Shown here: positions 37,122 to 47,900 of the stretch, piece by piece | Layout of the letters: every line of letters begins with the position of its first letter | Numbering within the stretch: the first letter of the stretch is position 1 | Assembly: GCF_004006315.1 (NCBI RefSeq) | Contig: NZ_CP026530.1 | Coordinates: 439,618 to 503,617, forward strand | Source of the DNA: Nautilia sp. PV-1 | GTDB lineage: Bacteria > Campylobacterota > Campylobacteria > Campylobacterales > Nautiliaceae | DNA: 64,000 nt | Reading direction: 5' to 3' | The notes under the pieces: model-generated | What the model was told of the DNA's origin: nothing | Database searches by the model: none | What the model saw: the letters and a program-made list of their open reading frames with translations, nothing else | Program-made: the position numbers and the translations under genes

Positions 37122-37734
37122 AAAACTTTTTTCGGGGGTTTTAAATTTCAAAAAAGAAGATTTCGAGGTGCATAAAGATCTTTTTGAGGAATTAAAAGAA
37201 GGTCAAAAACCTCACACATTTTATGTAGGTTGCAGCGACAGCAGGATTGTTCCGAATCTTATAACCAAGACAATGCCGGGGGAAGTGTTTGTTGTCAGAA
37301 ATATTGCGAATATAGTGCCGCCTCAGGAAATTAACGACGGTACTTACAAATGTACGGCCTCGATACTGGAGTATGCCGTTAAATATTTGGAAGTTGATAA
37401 TATACTTGTCTGCGGACACAGTAACTGCGGGGGGTTAAAAGCTCTTTTTTATCCTCCTGAAAAATTAGAAGCTTTGCCTAACGTAAAAAAATGGCTTGAA
37501 ATTATAGATGACGTAAAAGAAGCGGTAATAGATATAGAAGATTCAAAACTCAGAGAATGGGAAGTAGAACAGCTAAATATTATCAAGCAGCTTGATAATT
37601 TAATGACGTATCCGTTTGTAAAAGAAAGAGTCGAAAGCGGAAAACTTAATCTTATAGGGTGGTATTACATAATCGAAACGGGTGAAGTGTATAATTACAA
37701 TAAAGAAAAAAATGAATTCGAGCTTATAAATTAA
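37114..37734 (+). CDS. Beta-class carbonic anhydrase
   Basis: 206 residues. It interconverts CO2 and bicarbonate. Zinc ligands Cys40, His102 and Cys105 (VGCSDSRIV; CGHSNCGGLKA) and the catalytic Asp42-Arg44 pair are present. No signal peptide, so cytosolic. In a chemolithoautotroph it would supply CO2 or bicarbonate for fixation, but that is inference. It overlaps the dipeptidase gene and converges with the amidase gene by 4 nt. Confidence 0.95.
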   Translation: MSEKLFSGVLNFKKEDFEVHKDLFEELKEGQKPHTFYVGCSDSRIVPNLITKTMPGEVFVVRNIANIVPPQEINDGTYKCTASILEYAVKYLEVDNILVCGHSNCGGLKALFYPPEKLEALPNVKKWLEIIDDVKEAVIDIEDSKLREWEVEQLNIIKQLDNLMTYPFVKERVESGKLNLIGWYYIIETGEVYNYNKEKNEFELIN

Positions 37735-39056
37735 GGGTTTTTTCTAAAATAGTTACTGATACCCTGAGCAATACCGTATGCTAGTTTTTTCTGATAGGCG
37801 GGGCTGAAAAGCCTTTTGGCTTCCAAAGGATTGGTGAGATAACCGGTTTCTATAAGAATGGCCGGCATCTGTGTTCCGACCAGTACCCAAAACGGAGCCG
37901 GCCTTACACCTCCGTCTTTTACATATTTGTATCTGCTTCTAAGAGAGCTCAGCATTCCCTGCTGTATATCAATAGCCAGTTTGTTGGAGTCTATCATTCT
38001 GTCTCGGTTTAGAAAATTCAGGATAACTCTCTGGTCAAGATAGTTTAACCCTTTTACTTCTTTGTTTTCCAGTCTTGCCACCCTTATCGCCCTTTCGCTT
38101 CTGGTAGGGGAAAGGAAGTACGTTTCTATTCCGTGAATGCGTTTAATATGTTTAGGAGCGATATTGCAATGCAGGGAAATAAAAAGATCAGCTTTTTTAA
38201 GATTTGCAAAATGTGTTCTTTGTTTCAAAGGTATAAAATAATCACCTTTTCTTGTCAAATATACGGTATATCCTTTCTGCTGGAGATAGTTTTTGAGATA
38301 TTTGGCTATCTGAAGCACGGCAATTTTTTCCATTCTGCGGCCGACCCCTATACCGCCCGGGTCTTTGCCTCCGTGTCCTGGGTCAATTACGATTATTTTA
38401 TTATTTTGCCTGTATACTTTCGGTTTTTCAAGCACGCTTTGAATTTTTCTTTTTTTTGCCGTTTTGGAAGTTGTATTGATTGTTAAAATGTGATTGTTTA
38501 TAGTGTATTTAAATGGAAAACTTTTTTTTGAATAATAAACTATTCTGACGGTTTTTTTATTAAACTGGGCTATTTTTAGCGTTACAGAGCCTGGAAGTCT
38601 TTTGAATACCGGCTTTGCGATTATTGCGTTTGGAAGGTCGATAACTTTTTTGTAAAGTTTTGATTTTATCGTAAAGTATTTAATGTTCTTATCGGGAATT
38701 CTGATTTTAAGAGGATTATATGAATAAATTTTTACGTATTTTGAAAATTTCGTTTTATTGTTCGGAGTGTTTGATTGAATTTTAGATTTTTTGTTTAGAT
38801 TCAGTTTGCTTTTAATTTTATTTTTAGAAAGTTTTTGAAGTTTTTTTTCATAATCGCTTATATTGAACTTTAAAAACCTGCCGCAGTCTATGAGCCCTTT
38901 TAAGGCTTTAATTTCATCTTGATTGTTGTTGTCGAGTATGGCAGAAATATACTGCTGCTGGTATTTATAATACTCTTTATAGGCGGTGTTTATAGACTGT
39001 GTATTGCATGCTCCGAACAGATATGTAAAAAAAAGAATAAAGAAAAATTTTTTCAT
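37731..39056 (-). CDS. N-acetylmuramoyl-L-alanine amidase, AmiC type
   Basis: 441 residues. Signal peptide with a lipobox-like FGAC (Cys17), then a Lys/Asn-rich region, an AMIN-like beta domain (about 105-210) and the Amidase_3 domain (about 220-438). Zinc ligands and the catalytic Glu are visible in VIDPGHGGKDPGG, LFISLHCN and ILIETGYLTNPLEAKRL. It would cleave peptide stems from glycan during septum splitting. The window also encodes FtsEX and an EnvC-like activator. It overlaps the nitronate monooxygenase-like gene by 1 nt. Confidence 0.92.
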   Translation of the reverse strand: MKKFFFILFFTYLFGACNTQSINTAYKEYYKYQQQYISAILDNNNQDEIKALKGLIDCGRFLKFNISDYEKKLQKLSKNKIKSKLNLNKKSKIQSNTPNNKTKFSKYVKIYSYNPLKIRIPDKNIKYFTIKSKLYKKVIDLPNAIIAKPVFKRLPGSVTLKIAQFNKKTVRIVYYSKKSFPFKYTINNHILTINTTSKTAKKRKIQSVLEKPKVYRQNNKIIVIDPGHGGKDPGGIGVGRRMEKIAVLQIAKYLKNYLQQKGYTVYLTRKGDYFIPLKQRTHFANLKKADLFISLHCNIAPKHIKRIHGIETYFLSPTRSERAIRVARLENKEVKGLNYLDQRVILNFLNRDRMIDSNKLAIDIQQGMLSSLRSRYKYVKDGGVRPAPFWVLVGTQMPAILIETGYLTNPLEAKRLFSPAYQKKLAYGIAQGISNYFRKNP

Positions 39057-40141
39057 TATTCTCCGGTAAGCTCTTTCATAAGTTCTTCAACACTTAAAAG
39101 CCTGTCCGCTTTATATGCGTAAGCTCCGCTGAAATAAAGTCCTAATTCTTCGTCGCCCTCATAGGCGTCCGCAAGTCTGTCGGCGATACAGTATCCGACT
39201 TTTTTCGCTTCTTCGCCTCTGTTACAAGGAAAAACGCAGTTTGAAATACATTTAATTGCAGGACCTTCTTTTTTTTCTACTTTTTCTATAAGTTTTGTTT
39301 TGATTCCTCTGGCCGGATATCCGACAGGGGACTTCATAAGTACTATGTCTTCTTTTTTTGCGTTAAGAAGAATCTGTTTAAATTCGTCGCTTGCATCACA
39401 TTCATGGGTTAGTGCGAATCTTGTTCCAAGCTGGACTCCGTTAGCACCGAGTTTTATGAATTTTATAATATCTTCGTGTGTCCATATCCCTCCGGCGGCA
39501 ATAACCGGGATGTTTGGATCCCATTTGTCAACTTCTTCTCTTACGTCAGGAACTAAATATTCAAGCTGATTTTCCTCTTTATAACAGTCTTCGTATTTAA
39601 ATCCCTGGTGTCCTCCGCTAAGCGGCCCTTCAACTATTACGGCGTCAGGAATTCTTCCGTATCTTTTTTCCCATCTTTTAGCAATCAGTTTAAATGCTCT
39701 TCCCGTAGAGACGATAGGCACCAATGCAACATCAGGGAAATCTTTTGTATATTCAGGCATGTCCATAGGAAGTCCTGCACCGGTAATAATTACGTCTGCT
39801 CCGGCTTCGCATGCGTCTCTTACAACTCTTCCGTAATCGTTGATAGCGTATAATACGTTACATCCTAAAGGTGCATTGCCGCATATTTTTCTTGCGTTTT
39901 CAACTATTTTAAAAAGTGCATCTCTGTTATAAAACTCTTTTTCCAAAAGAGGTCTGCCTTCTACCAGTTTTTTTGCATATTTTTTATTTTCATAATATCC
40001 GGTTCCGACTGCGCTTATTACTCCAAGACCGCCGTGTTTGCTTACGGTCCCTGCAAGTCTGTCCCAGCTGATTCCAAGGCCCATCCCGCCTTGAATTATA
40101 GGGTGTTCTATTGTGTGTTTACCTATTTTTAGAGGCTTCAT
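39056..40141 (-). CDS. Nitronate monooxygenase / FabK-like flavoprotein
   Basis: 361 residues. TIM-barrel FMN protein: starts IEHPIIQGGMGLGISWDRLAGTVSKHGGLGVI, the FMN-binding core of 2-nitropropane dioxygenase and enoyl-ACP reductase II. GGHQGF, PVIAAGGIWTHEDI and GANGVQLGTRFALTHE bind flavin phosphate. A C-terminal cysteine group (CISNCVFPCNRG) is unlike typical nitronate monooxygenases. Its substrate is unknown. The gene links amidase and tyrS, sharing single-base stop/start overlaps on both sides. Confidence 0.85.
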   Translation of the reverse strand: MKPLKIGKHTIEHPIIQGGMGLGISWDRLAGTVSKHGGLGVISAVGTGYYENKKYAKKLVEGRPLLEKEFYNRDALFKIVENARKICGNAPLGCNVLYAINDYGRVVRDACEAGADVIITGAGLPMDMPEYTKDFPDVALVPIVSTGRAFKLIAKRWEKRYGRIPDAVIVEGPLSGGHQGFKYEDCYKEENQLEYLVPDVREEVDKWDPNIPVIAAGGIWTHEDIIKFIKLGANGVQLGTRFALTHECDASDEFKQILLNAKKEDIVLMKSPVGYPARGIKTKLIEKVEKKEGPAIKCISNCVFPCNRGEEAKKVGYCIADRLADAYEGDEELGLYFSGAYAYKADRLLSVEELMKELTGE

Positions 40142-41352
40142 TATTTAACCTTTACTTTTGCAAATTTTCTTTTTCCGATTTGAAGAATATATTCTTCTCC
40201 GCTTTTCAGTTCTATATTCTGATCGCTTATTTTTTCCTGGTTTATTTTAACTGCTCCGCCTTTTATATGGCGTCTCGCTTCGCTTTTTGAGCTTGCGAGT
40301 TTGGTATTTACCAATGCGTCTACGATATTTTGGGCATCAAGTTCAAATTCAGGAATATTGTCAGGAATCTTTCCTTGTTTGTGTACTTTGTCAAAATGTT
40401 CTTTGGCTTTAACGCCTTCGCCTTTTCCATGAAATTTGTCTACGATTTCAATCGCAAGGGCTTCTTTTGCTATTTTAGGGTTAAGTCCGTTTTTGACTTC
40501 TTCTTTCAGTTTATTGATTTCTTCAATTGATTTGTCGCTTAAGAGTTCATACCAATCCCACATAAGTTCGTCGCTTATAGAAAGAACTTTGGCAAATATA
40601 GTATTAGGATCTTCCGTAATACCAATATAGTTTCCTAATGATTTACTCATTTTGTTTATACCGTCAAGACCCACTAAAAGAGGCATCATAATAACGCTTT
40701 GCTCTTTTCCTACTCCGTATGTTTTTTGAAGCTGTCTTCCCATTAAAAGGTTGAATTTTTGGTCAGTCCCTCCGATTTCGATATCACATTTAAGCGCTAC
40801 GCTGTCATATCCCTGAAGAAGAGGATATATAAATTCGCTTATTGCTATAGGAGTCTGCGCTTTGTATCTTTTTTCAAAATCGTCACGTTCAAGCATTCTG
40901 GCAACCGTATAAGTTGTTGTAAGCTCTACTATTCCCGCCGCGCCAAGAGCATTCAGCCATTCGGAATTGAAAACCACCTCAGTGTTGTCTTTGTCCAGAA
41001 TTTTAAAAACCTGTTCTTTATATGTTTCCGCATTTTGTGCGACTTCTTCGGGAGTTAACATTTTACGTGTTGCGCTTTTGCCGGTAGGGTCTCCGATCTG
41101 AGCGGTAAAATCTCCTATTAAAAATTGGACGGTTGCACCGTATTTTTGGAATGTTTTAAGTTTCTGAAGCAAAACGGTGTGCCCTAAATGCAAGTCAGGA
41201 GCCGTAGGGTCAAATCCTGCTTTTATAGTAAATCTTTCACCTGTGTTTAAATATCTGTTTACAAGGTTTTCTATATAATCAAGACCTATTATTTCGTTTG
41301 ATCCTCTTTGTATTTCAGCCATCGCTTCGTTTAATTTAGGATGTTTGTCCAT
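40141..41352 (-). CDS. tyrS: Tyrosyl-tRNA synthetase
   Basis: 403 residues from ATG 41352; charges tRNA-Tyr. HIGH-type motif HLGHT and KMSKS motif ([13 protein letters not shown]) with an S4 RNA-binding domain at the end ([21 protein letters not shown]). A start 14 codons upstream overlaps the spoT stop, but GGAGAA precedes the chosen ATG and the extra residues are not family-like. It belongs to the TyrRS group with the shorter C-terminal half. Confidence 0.95.
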   Translation of the reverse strand: MDKHPKLNEAMAEIQRGSNEIIGLDYIENLVNRYLNTGERFTIKAGFDPTAPDLHLGHTVLLQKLKTFQKYGATVQFLIGDFTAQIGDPTGKSATRKMLTPEEVAQNAETYKEQVFKILDKDNTEVVFNSEWLNALGAAGIVELTTTYTVARMLERDDFEKRYKAQTPIAISEFIYPLLQGYDSVALKCDIEIGGTDQKFNLLMGRQLQKTYGVGKEQSVIMMPLLVGLDGINKMSKSLGNYIGITEDPNTIFAKVLSISDELMWDWYELLSDKSIEEINKLKEEVKNGLNPKIAKEALAIEIVDKFHGKGEGVKAKEHFDKVHKQGKIPDNIPEFELDAQNIVDALVNTKLASSKSEARRHIKGGAVKINQEKISDQNIELKSGEEYILQIGKRKFAKVKVK

Positions 41353-41386
41353 CTTAATTTCTCCGTTTTTTGTGTTCTGTACTTCA

Positions 41387-43501
41387 TTACCCATTATACG
41401 CGTCCTTTGTCGATATAAATTCTATTATGTTGTATTCGTTTGCTATTTTTTGTTTGATATTGTTAAACTCTTTTGAATCAAATTCTATTTCCATTTTACA
41501 GTTGTTTGATTCTTTGCCTAAATTGATTGAATGAATAAAAATACCCAGACGGCTTAAAAAACTTATAAATTTAGCAAGCTCGCCTTTTTTATTCTGCAGG
41601 GTTACTACGAGAAAATATCTGTTTTGGGTGTTCCTTATCCATTCTACAAAAACGGCTTTGTCTATTTTTTTTTCGGCATTATTACAAAATCTATGATGAA
41701 TTTCAACTTCTCTTTTTTTAAGAAGCCCCAATATTTTATCTCCGAATTTCGGATGGCAGCAGTAATTGAAGCTGATATCGCTTATCTGTTTGTTTGTGAG
41801 TATTCTAATGTTTCCGAATTCATGCTCTTTTATGTTGATGTTTTTAAAATATAAAAGATTTCTTTTTCTCATAGTTTTATAAAGTCTTTTTACAACGTCT
41901 TTTAAGAAATTTTTATCTTCTACTATTTTGCTTATGGAATCGCATAAATAGTTTGCTTTAATTAGGGCTCTCAGTTTTATTTCGTTAATGTCGAATATGC
42001 CTTTTAAAATGGCAAGGGCTAATTTTTTGTTTATCTCTTTTTCTTTTTGACGGCATAGTTTTTTCTGTTCGTATTTGGCCTTGCTTGTTTTTAAAGATTC
42101 TATCCAGCTACATCTCGGAATAACTTCGTTTCCGGTTACTATTCTGACGATGTCTCCGGTTTTAAGCGTAGTAAGAAGGGTGGCTTTTTCTTTATTTATG
42201 TATGCGCCTATAGCTTTGTTGCCAATATCGGTATGAATCATATATGCAAAATCGAGAGCAGTCGCTCCGCGCGGAAGTGTAAAAGTTTCGAATTTAGGAG
42301 AGTAAACGACTATGTCTTCGCTGAAAAGATCGTTTTTAGCAAGTTCGTAAAAATCTTCAATATCTTCGTCAAATTTCATATCTTCAAGCCATTTTACATT
42401 CGGAAGAGCGGTGTTGAGTTTATATTTCCAGTGGGCGGCAATACCGAATTCGGCATTTTTATCCATGTCAAACGTTCTTATCTGTACTTCTATAATCGAG
42501 TTTCCGTCGTAAACGGTGGTATGAAGCGTCTGGTATCCGTTTTCTTTCGGAATTGCGATATAGTCTTTAAATCTTGATATTAACGGCCTGAAATTGAGAT
42601 GTATCACACCCAGAGATTCATAACATTCTATAGGTTCGTTTACAATGATTCTGACTGCGAGAAGATCCAGTATTTCTTCTATGGATATTCCTTTTCTCTG
42701 CATTTTCAGAAATATTGAATAATAATGTTTAATTCTGCTTTTAACTTCAAAGTCTTTAAGCCCTTCTTTTAAAAGAAGCTTTTGGATTTTTTGAGTAAAT
42801 TCGTTGAGTCTGAGTCTGAATTCTTCTTTGTGTTTTTTCAGATAGACGTCTATTTTTTTGTATTCTTCCGGAAGAAGATATTTAAAAGCCAGATCCTCCA
42901 GACAGTTTTTAAGCGTAGATATCCCCAGTCTGTGGGCTATCGGCGTATAAACTACAAGCGTTTCTTCCGCTATTCTTTTTTGTTTGTGAGGAGGCAGTGC
43001 GTCGAGGGTGAGCATATTGTGCAGTCTGTCGCAGAGTTTGATAACCAGCACCCTTATATCCGCAATCGACGCAAGAAGCATTTTTCTGAACGTCATTGCC
43101 GATTTGGTAAGTTTTTCGTTTGATGTTGAAGGAACTAAAGAGCTCTGTCTGATTTCAACTATTTTAGTAAGTCCTTCAACCAGGTTTGCGACGTTTTCAC
43201 CGAATTTGTCTTTAATATAATATATTGTATAGTTGGTGTCTTCCACCACGTCATGAAGAATTGCTGCGGTGATAACATTTTCGTCGTCGCTGAAATAACT
43301 GGTTATCGTTGCAACAAGTATAGGGTGTATTACATAGTCTTCGCCGCTTTTTCTTTTTTGCCCTTGATGTGCCTTTATAGCAAATTCTATGGCTTCATTG
43401 ATTAAAGGCGTGTTAATTCTTAGAAGCAGAAGCCTGACGGCTTCGTCGGTAGATTTTATATGTTTTATTGTTTCTAACAGATGAAGGAAATCTTCTCTCA
43501 A
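41387..43501 (-). CDS. spoT: Bifunctional (p)ppGpp synthetase/hydrolase
   Basis: 704 residues. Order: HD hydrolase domain (about 30-185; [11 protein letters not shown] with His83-Asp84), synthetase domain (about 230-350; [24 protein letters not shown]), TGS (about 385-445), helical domain and C-terminal ACT (about 620-700). Both active sites look intact, so it can make and degrade the stringent alarmone; Campylobacterota usually have only this one Rel. It overlaps rpoZ by 4 nt, the conserved rpoZ-spoT pairing. Confidence 0.96.
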   Translation of the reverse strand: MREDFLHLLETIKHIKSTDEAVRLLLLRINTPLINEAIEFAIKAHQGQKRKSGEDYVIHPILVATITSYFSDDENVITAAILHDVVEDTNYTIYYIKDKFGENVANLVEGLTKIVEIRQSSLVPSTSNEKLTKSAMTFRKMLLASIADIRVLVIKLCDRLHNMLTLDALPPHKQKRIAEETLVVYTPIAHRLGISTLKNCLEDLAFKYLLPEEYKKIDVYLKKHKEEFRLRLNEFTQKIQKLLLKEGLKDFEVKSRIKHYYSIFLKMQRKGISIEEILDLLAVRIIVNEPIECYESLGVIHLNFRPLISRFKDYIAIPKENGYQTLHTTVYDGNSIIEVQIRTFDMDKNAEFGIAAHWKYKLNTALPNVKWLEDMKFDEDIEDFYELAKNDLFSEDIVVYSPKFETFTLPRGATALDFAYMIHTDIGNKAIGAYINKEKATLLTTLKTGDIVRIVTGNEVIPRCSWIESLKTSKAKYEQKKLCRQKEKEINKKLALAILKGIFDINEIKLRALIKANYLCDSISKIVEDKNFLKDVVKRLYKTMRKRNLLYFKNINIKEHEFGNIRILTNKQISDISFNYCCHPKFGDKILGLLKKREVEIHHRFCNNAEKKIDKAVFVEWIRNTQNRYFLVVTLQNKKGELAKFISFLSRLGIFIHSINLGKESNNCKMEIEFDSKEFNNIKQKIANEYNIIEFISTKDAYNG

Positions 43502-43701
43502 ATTTCTTTAACCTTTACAAGCCCTTCGGCTATTTCAAGAGTCGCTATTTCAGTAAGCTGCATGTTCGGTTTTGGAAGTTCAATTAAAGGTTTTGCCCCG
43601 TTTATTAATTCGTTTACTCTTTTTGCTATTGCCTGGCTTAACAGATATCTGTCGTAATTTGCTTTTTCGAGCGCTTTTGCGTTGATTTGTTCTATTCTCA
43701 T
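43498..43701 (-). CDS. rpoZ: RNA polymerase omega subunit
   Basis: 67 residues. MRIEQINAKALEKANYDRYLLSQAIAKRVNEL follows the omega pattern of an early helix that clamps beta-prime; it is shorter than E. coli omega (91). It overlaps spoT, and in several bacteria omega forms part of the ppGpp site on RNA polymerase. Ten nt after pyrH. Confidence 0.92.
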   Translation of the reverse strand: MRIEQINAKALEKANYDRYLLSQAIAKRVNELINGAKPLIELPKPNMQLTEIATLEIAEGLVKVKEI

Positions 43702-43711
43702 GATTCTCCTT

Positions 43712-44458
<747 letters not shown>

Positions 44459-44513
44459 TCATAAGAATACAGAATTTAAAATGGAGAATCGACACTGGAA
44501 ATGGAAAATATTT

Positions 44514-44562
44514 GATTGTTAACTGTTGATAGTTAATGGTAAATTGCTGACGGTTGATTGTT
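44514..44562 (+). repeat. Heptamer array (GATRGTT family), pyrH/rluD gap
   Basis: Seven in-register heptamers: GATTGTT, AACTGTT, GATAGTT, AATGGTA, AATTGCT, GACGGTT, GATTGTT. Only three C in 49 nt. The 280-nt divergent gap also holds unrelated non-coding sequence and, near 44687-44696, a likely -10 (GATATAAT) for the rluD-like gene. The same heptamer family occurs at 54487-54549 (inverted) and 59608-59677. Confidence 0.75.
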
Positions 44563-44711
44563 TGTTGAGAGTTTAAAACTCATGTCCGGTTTATGGTTTT
44601 GTCTATGCTTTAGCTGGGTTGGCTTATTACCGTGTCTGTTATATCAATGCATAAATATACAAATAATCAACGGCAGAGATTATTTGATATAATTTTTAAA
44701 AAAGGAAACGG

Positions 44712-45647
44712 TTGATTAAAAGGTTTATTTCCGAAAAAAACGAAAGAGTTGATAAGTTTTTGGCTCAAAAACTTAATGTATCAAGAAATCAGATTGAAAA
44801 CCTTATAAAACACTCTTTAGTAAAATTAAACGGCAGTGATGTAAAAAAAGGCGGTGTTAAGTTAAAAAAAAACGATGTTGTAGAAGTCGAATTTAAAAAT
44901 GCCGAAAGTTCCGAACAGGAATATGAAGTGGATTTTGACATCCCCGTTTTATATGAGGATGAAGATCTTTTAGTAATAAACAAACCTCCCGGGATTGTAG
45001 TACATCCGGCACCTTCGGTTAAAGAAGCGACGCTTGTCGACTGGCTGAAAAGTAAAAATATCAGACTTTCCACCATAGCAGGGGAAGAGCGTTTCGGAAT
45101 AGTGCACAGAATCGACAAAGAAACCAGCGGTGCTCTTGTTATTGCCAAAAACAATAAAACACACGAGTTTTTAAGCGCCCAGCTTAAAGACAAGTCAATG
45201 GGCAGGTATTATCTGATGCTGTTGAACGAGCCGTTAAAAGATGCTGTGTGTGTAGACAAACCGATAGCCAGAAACCCTAAAAACCGGCTTAAAATGGCGT
45301 ATGTAAAAAACGGCAGGGAAGCCAAAACGCTTTTTGTCCCTATTTTTGAAAAGCTGGCGGCCGCTAAACTTTTTACAGGAAGAACCCATCAGATAAGGGT
45401 TCATTTGGGAACTATAGGCCGCTATATTTTAGGCGACAGGCTTTACGGTAAAAAAGAACAGAAAATACCTAGAGTAATGCTGCATGCCAGGGAGATATAC
45501 TTTATGCACCCAAGAGGTGAAAAACTTAGTATAATTGCACCAATGTTTGATGATTTTAAAAAATATTTGCCAAAAGGATACGAAAATGAAAAAAATGGCT
45601 CTTTATCTGATAGGTTTGCTCCTTATTACGGGTTGTGCGGTAAATAA
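44712..45647 (+). CDS. RluA/RluD-family 23S rRNA pseudouridine synthase
   Basis: 311 residues. N-terminal S4 domain (about 8-60, ERVDKFLAQKLNVSRNQIENLI) and catalytic domain with HRIDKETSGALV (Asp135), plus RTHQIRVHLGTIGRYILGDRLYG. It isomerises uridines of 23S rRNA; RluD-type targets are 1911/1915/1917. The start is TTG 44712 behind AAAGGAAACGG, giving MIKRFISE. Its last 62 nt overlap the start of the FlpA-like gene in another frame, an unusually long overlap. Confidence 0.93.
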   Translation: MIKRFISEKNERVDKFLAQKLNVSRNQIENLIKHSLVKLNGSDVKKGGVKLKKNDVVEVEFKNAESSEQEYEVDFDIPVLYEDEDLLVINKPPGIVVHPAPSVKEATLVDWLKSKNIRLSTIAGEERFGIVHRIDKETSGALVIAKNNKTHEFLSAQLKDKSMGRYYLMLLNEPLKDAVCVDKPIARNPKNRLKMAYVKNGREAKTLFVPIFEKLAAAKLFTGRTHQIRVHLGTIGRYILGDRLYGKKEQKIPRVMLHAREIYFMHPRGEKLSIIAPMFDDFKKYLPKGYENEKNGSLSDRFAPYYGLCGK

Positions 45648-46782
45648 TAAGCCGGCTCCTAAATCCAATCCCAACCTTCCTACCGTTCAGAAGTTTAACG
45701 CTTATCCTGACAGAAACGCTATGGCGCTTAAATGGAGCGCGGTAAAAGGTATGAGCGGATATTATATTCAAAAATACGACAATAAAACACATAAGTGGAC
45801 AATGCTTGCGACAATTAATGATCCGTACAGAACTTTATACGTAGATACGGGACTGAAACCTTCTACGACTTATACTTACAGAATTGCAACGTTTAACAAA
45901 GCTAAAATCCCTTCTTTGGCAAAAGAAGTTACTCAAAAAACTCTTCCTACGGTAGCTCCGGTGATTCCACTTGAAATCAAACCTCTTCAAAAGGGAATGG
46001 TAAAAATAATTTTCAGGCCTCATCCAAATGAAAGGGTTGAAGGATATATAATTCAAAGATTTAATGACAAAAACGCTAAATGGGAAGATTTGGCTAATTT
46101 AACTCCGAGATATAATGTTGAATATATTGACAAAAACCTTGCAGACGGTAAAATTTATAAATACAGAATAATAGCTTATACGTTTGACGGTTTGAAATCA
46201 CTGCCTTCTCAGACTATAAGCGTATCTACTTATCCTAAACCTCCGGTTGTGGAAAACATTACGGCTACAAACAATCTGCCAAGAAAAATAGTATTAACCT
46301 GGTCGCCGGTACAGGGTGCAAAATATTATAAAATTTATACAAGGAATTTTTTAGGTTTCGGATATACGCCTATAGCAAAAACAACTCAGACAACTTATAC
46401 TGATAAAATAAATAAAGACGGCGTAACCAAATATTATAAAGTAACCGCAGTAAGCGTTCACGATACGGAATCTCTTCTTAGCAAAACGCCTGAAGTAATG
46501 GGACAGACTCTTCCCGCACCTGCTAAACCGCTTGTTTCTACGAATATCCTGCCTGACGGGGTTCAGTTTATAATGTCAAGTCCTGACGACAGAGCGGTAA
46601 AATATCTGATAGTAAAAAAAGAAGGCGGGCTGTTTAATGCGAAAGAACATAAATATATCGTAAACGGCAACAGGTTCTTTGATAAAAACATTGTGCATAA
46701 ACATTCTTATACGTATGATATATATGCCGTGGATAAATACGGACTGATTTCAAAAGCCAACAGCGTGGAGGTAGATTTTTAA
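45586..46782 (+). CDS. flpA: Fibronectin type III lipoprotein (FlpA-like)
   Basis: 398 residues from ATG 45586. Lipoprotein signal MKKMALYLIGLLLITGCAVN (lipobox ITGC), then about four fibronectin type III-like repeats recognisable by W-x3-GxxxYxIqk and PxTxYxYri patterns (KWSAVKGMSGYYIQKYD, TWSPVQGAKYYKIYTR). Campylobacter FlpA, an outer-membrane fibronectin-binding protein, sits in the same place beside rluD and trmB. Host adhesion is unlikely in a free-living relative; a structural or surface role is inferred. The start lies inside the rluD-like gene. Confidence 0.88.
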   Translation: MKKMALYLIGLLLITGCAVNNKPAPKSNPNLPTVQKFNAYPDRNAMALKWSAVKGMSGYYIQKYDNKTHKWTMLATINDPYRTLYVDTGLKPSTTYTYRIATFNKAKIPSLAKEVTQKTLPTVAPVIPLEIKPLQKGMVKIIFRPHPNERVEGYIIQRFNDKNAKWEDLANLTPRYNVEYIDKNLADGKIYKYRIIAYTFDGLKSLPSQTISVSTYPKPPVVENITATNNLPRKIVLTWSPVQGAKYYKIYTRNFLGFGYTPIAKTTQTTYTDKINKDGVTKYYKVTAVSVHDTESLLSKTPEVMGQTLPAPAKPLVSTNILPDGVQFIMSSPDDRAVKYLIVKKEGGLFNAKEHKYIVNGNRFFDKNIVHKHSYTYDIYAVDKYGLISKANSVEVDF

Positions 46783-47900
46783 TGCCTCATATCGTTGTAG
46801 ACAGTTTAAAAGATGTTAAATACCCTGTAAAAATTGAGGGTGTAGAGTTTTTGTTTAAAGCCGAAAATCTTATAGGTGTTAAAACTGAGCGTGCAAAGTT
46901 TTTACTTAAGGTGCTGCAAAAAGAAAACGGCACTCTTGTTAAATACGACAAAATAACAAGACCGATTGTCAGTGAAATAAAAAAAGCCTACAAGGCTTTT
47001 GTTAAACTGCATGAAGCCGAAATTTTATTTGAAAACATAGAAGGCATTAAAGAAAAAATTCCTGATAAAAATTTTTTGGACATCACTTCCGATTTAAGCG
47101 GTATAGATATTGTGGAAGTCGGATTCGGAAGCGGAAGGCATTTAATACATCTTGCTAAAAAATATCCGGAAAAAACGATACTTGGAATTGAAATTCACAA
47201 ACCGTCAATTGAGCAGGTTTTGAAAAGATGTATTCATGAAAAAATAGACAATATCAGAATTATAAACCATGACGCCAGAATAATTCTGAGCAAAATAAAT
47301 TCAAATCAGCTGCATTCCATATATGTGCACTTTCCGGTCCCGTGGGATAAAAAGCCGCATAGAAGGGTTATAAACGAAGATTTTATAAACGAATCAAAAA
47401 GAGTGCTGCAAAAAGACGGTTTTTTACATTTAAGAACGGACAGCGATAACTATTTTGAATATTCTTTTAACGAATTTATGAAATTTAAAGAAATGGATCT
47501 GAAAGTCAAAAAAAACATTCCTTATGAAGTATCAAGCAAATATGAAGACAGATGGAGAAGACAGCAAAAAGACATATATGATATTTACATGATTAATCAT
47601 GAAATATCGGAAGAAATTAATGACGATTTTGATTTTTCTTTTGACTGCAGGCTTGAAAATCTTGATTTCAAACCTAAAATTTACGATAAATTTGTAATAC
47701 ATATAGAAAAAGTATTTAAAATCGATGATAATAACGAACTTATCAGAGCTACGATAGGAAATTTCAACAGGCCCGAACATATTTATATTTTAAATAAAGA
47801 CAAACCGGAATATTTTAAGCTTCCGGCTCATATAAAAGAAAATTATCTAGCTCACAAAGAACTTAAAAGGCTGTTTAATGGGTGTACTGGTAGAAGCTAA
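46782..47900 (+). CDS. trmB: tRNA (guanine-N7)-methyltransferase, long form
   Basis: 372 residues. It makes m7G46 in tRNA. The SAM motif VEVGFGSGRHLIHLAKKYP, the conserved GIEIHKPSIEQVLKR and the catalytic region YVHFPVPWDKKPHRR followed by DSDNYFEYSF are present. It has an N-terminal extension of about 100 residues and a C-terminal one of about 80 compared with the 239-residue E. coli enzyme, as in other Campylobacterota. It overlaps flpA by 1 nt and ftsE by 23 nt. Confidence 0.93.
   Translation: MPHIVVDSLKDVKYPVKIEGVEFLFKAENLIGVKTERAKFLLKVLQKENGTLVKYDKITRPIVSEIKKAYKAFVKLHEAEILFENIEGIKEKIPDKNFLDITSDLSGIDIVEVGFGSGRHLIHLAKKYPEKTILGIEIHKPSIEQVLKRCIHEKIDNIRIINHDARIILSKINSNQLHSIYVHFPVPWDKKPHRRVINEDFINESKRVLQKDGFLHLRTDSDNYFEYSFNEFMKFKEMDLKVKKNIPYEVSSKYEDRWRRQQKDIYDIYMINHEISEEINDDFDFSFDCRLENLDFKPKIYDKFVIHIEKVFKIDDNNELIRATIGNFNRPEHIYILNKDKPEYFKLPAHIKENYLAHKELKRLFNGCTGRS

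Noticed and set aside
44582-44692. 36-codon hydrophobic ORF in the pyrH/rluD gap
   Set aside because: No proper Shine-Dalgarno, overlaps the probable promoter of the rluD-like gene, and its composition fits non-coding sequence.
44789-45193. 134-codon antisense ORF within the rluD-like gene
   Set aside because: Shadow of a well-supported gene; no family features.
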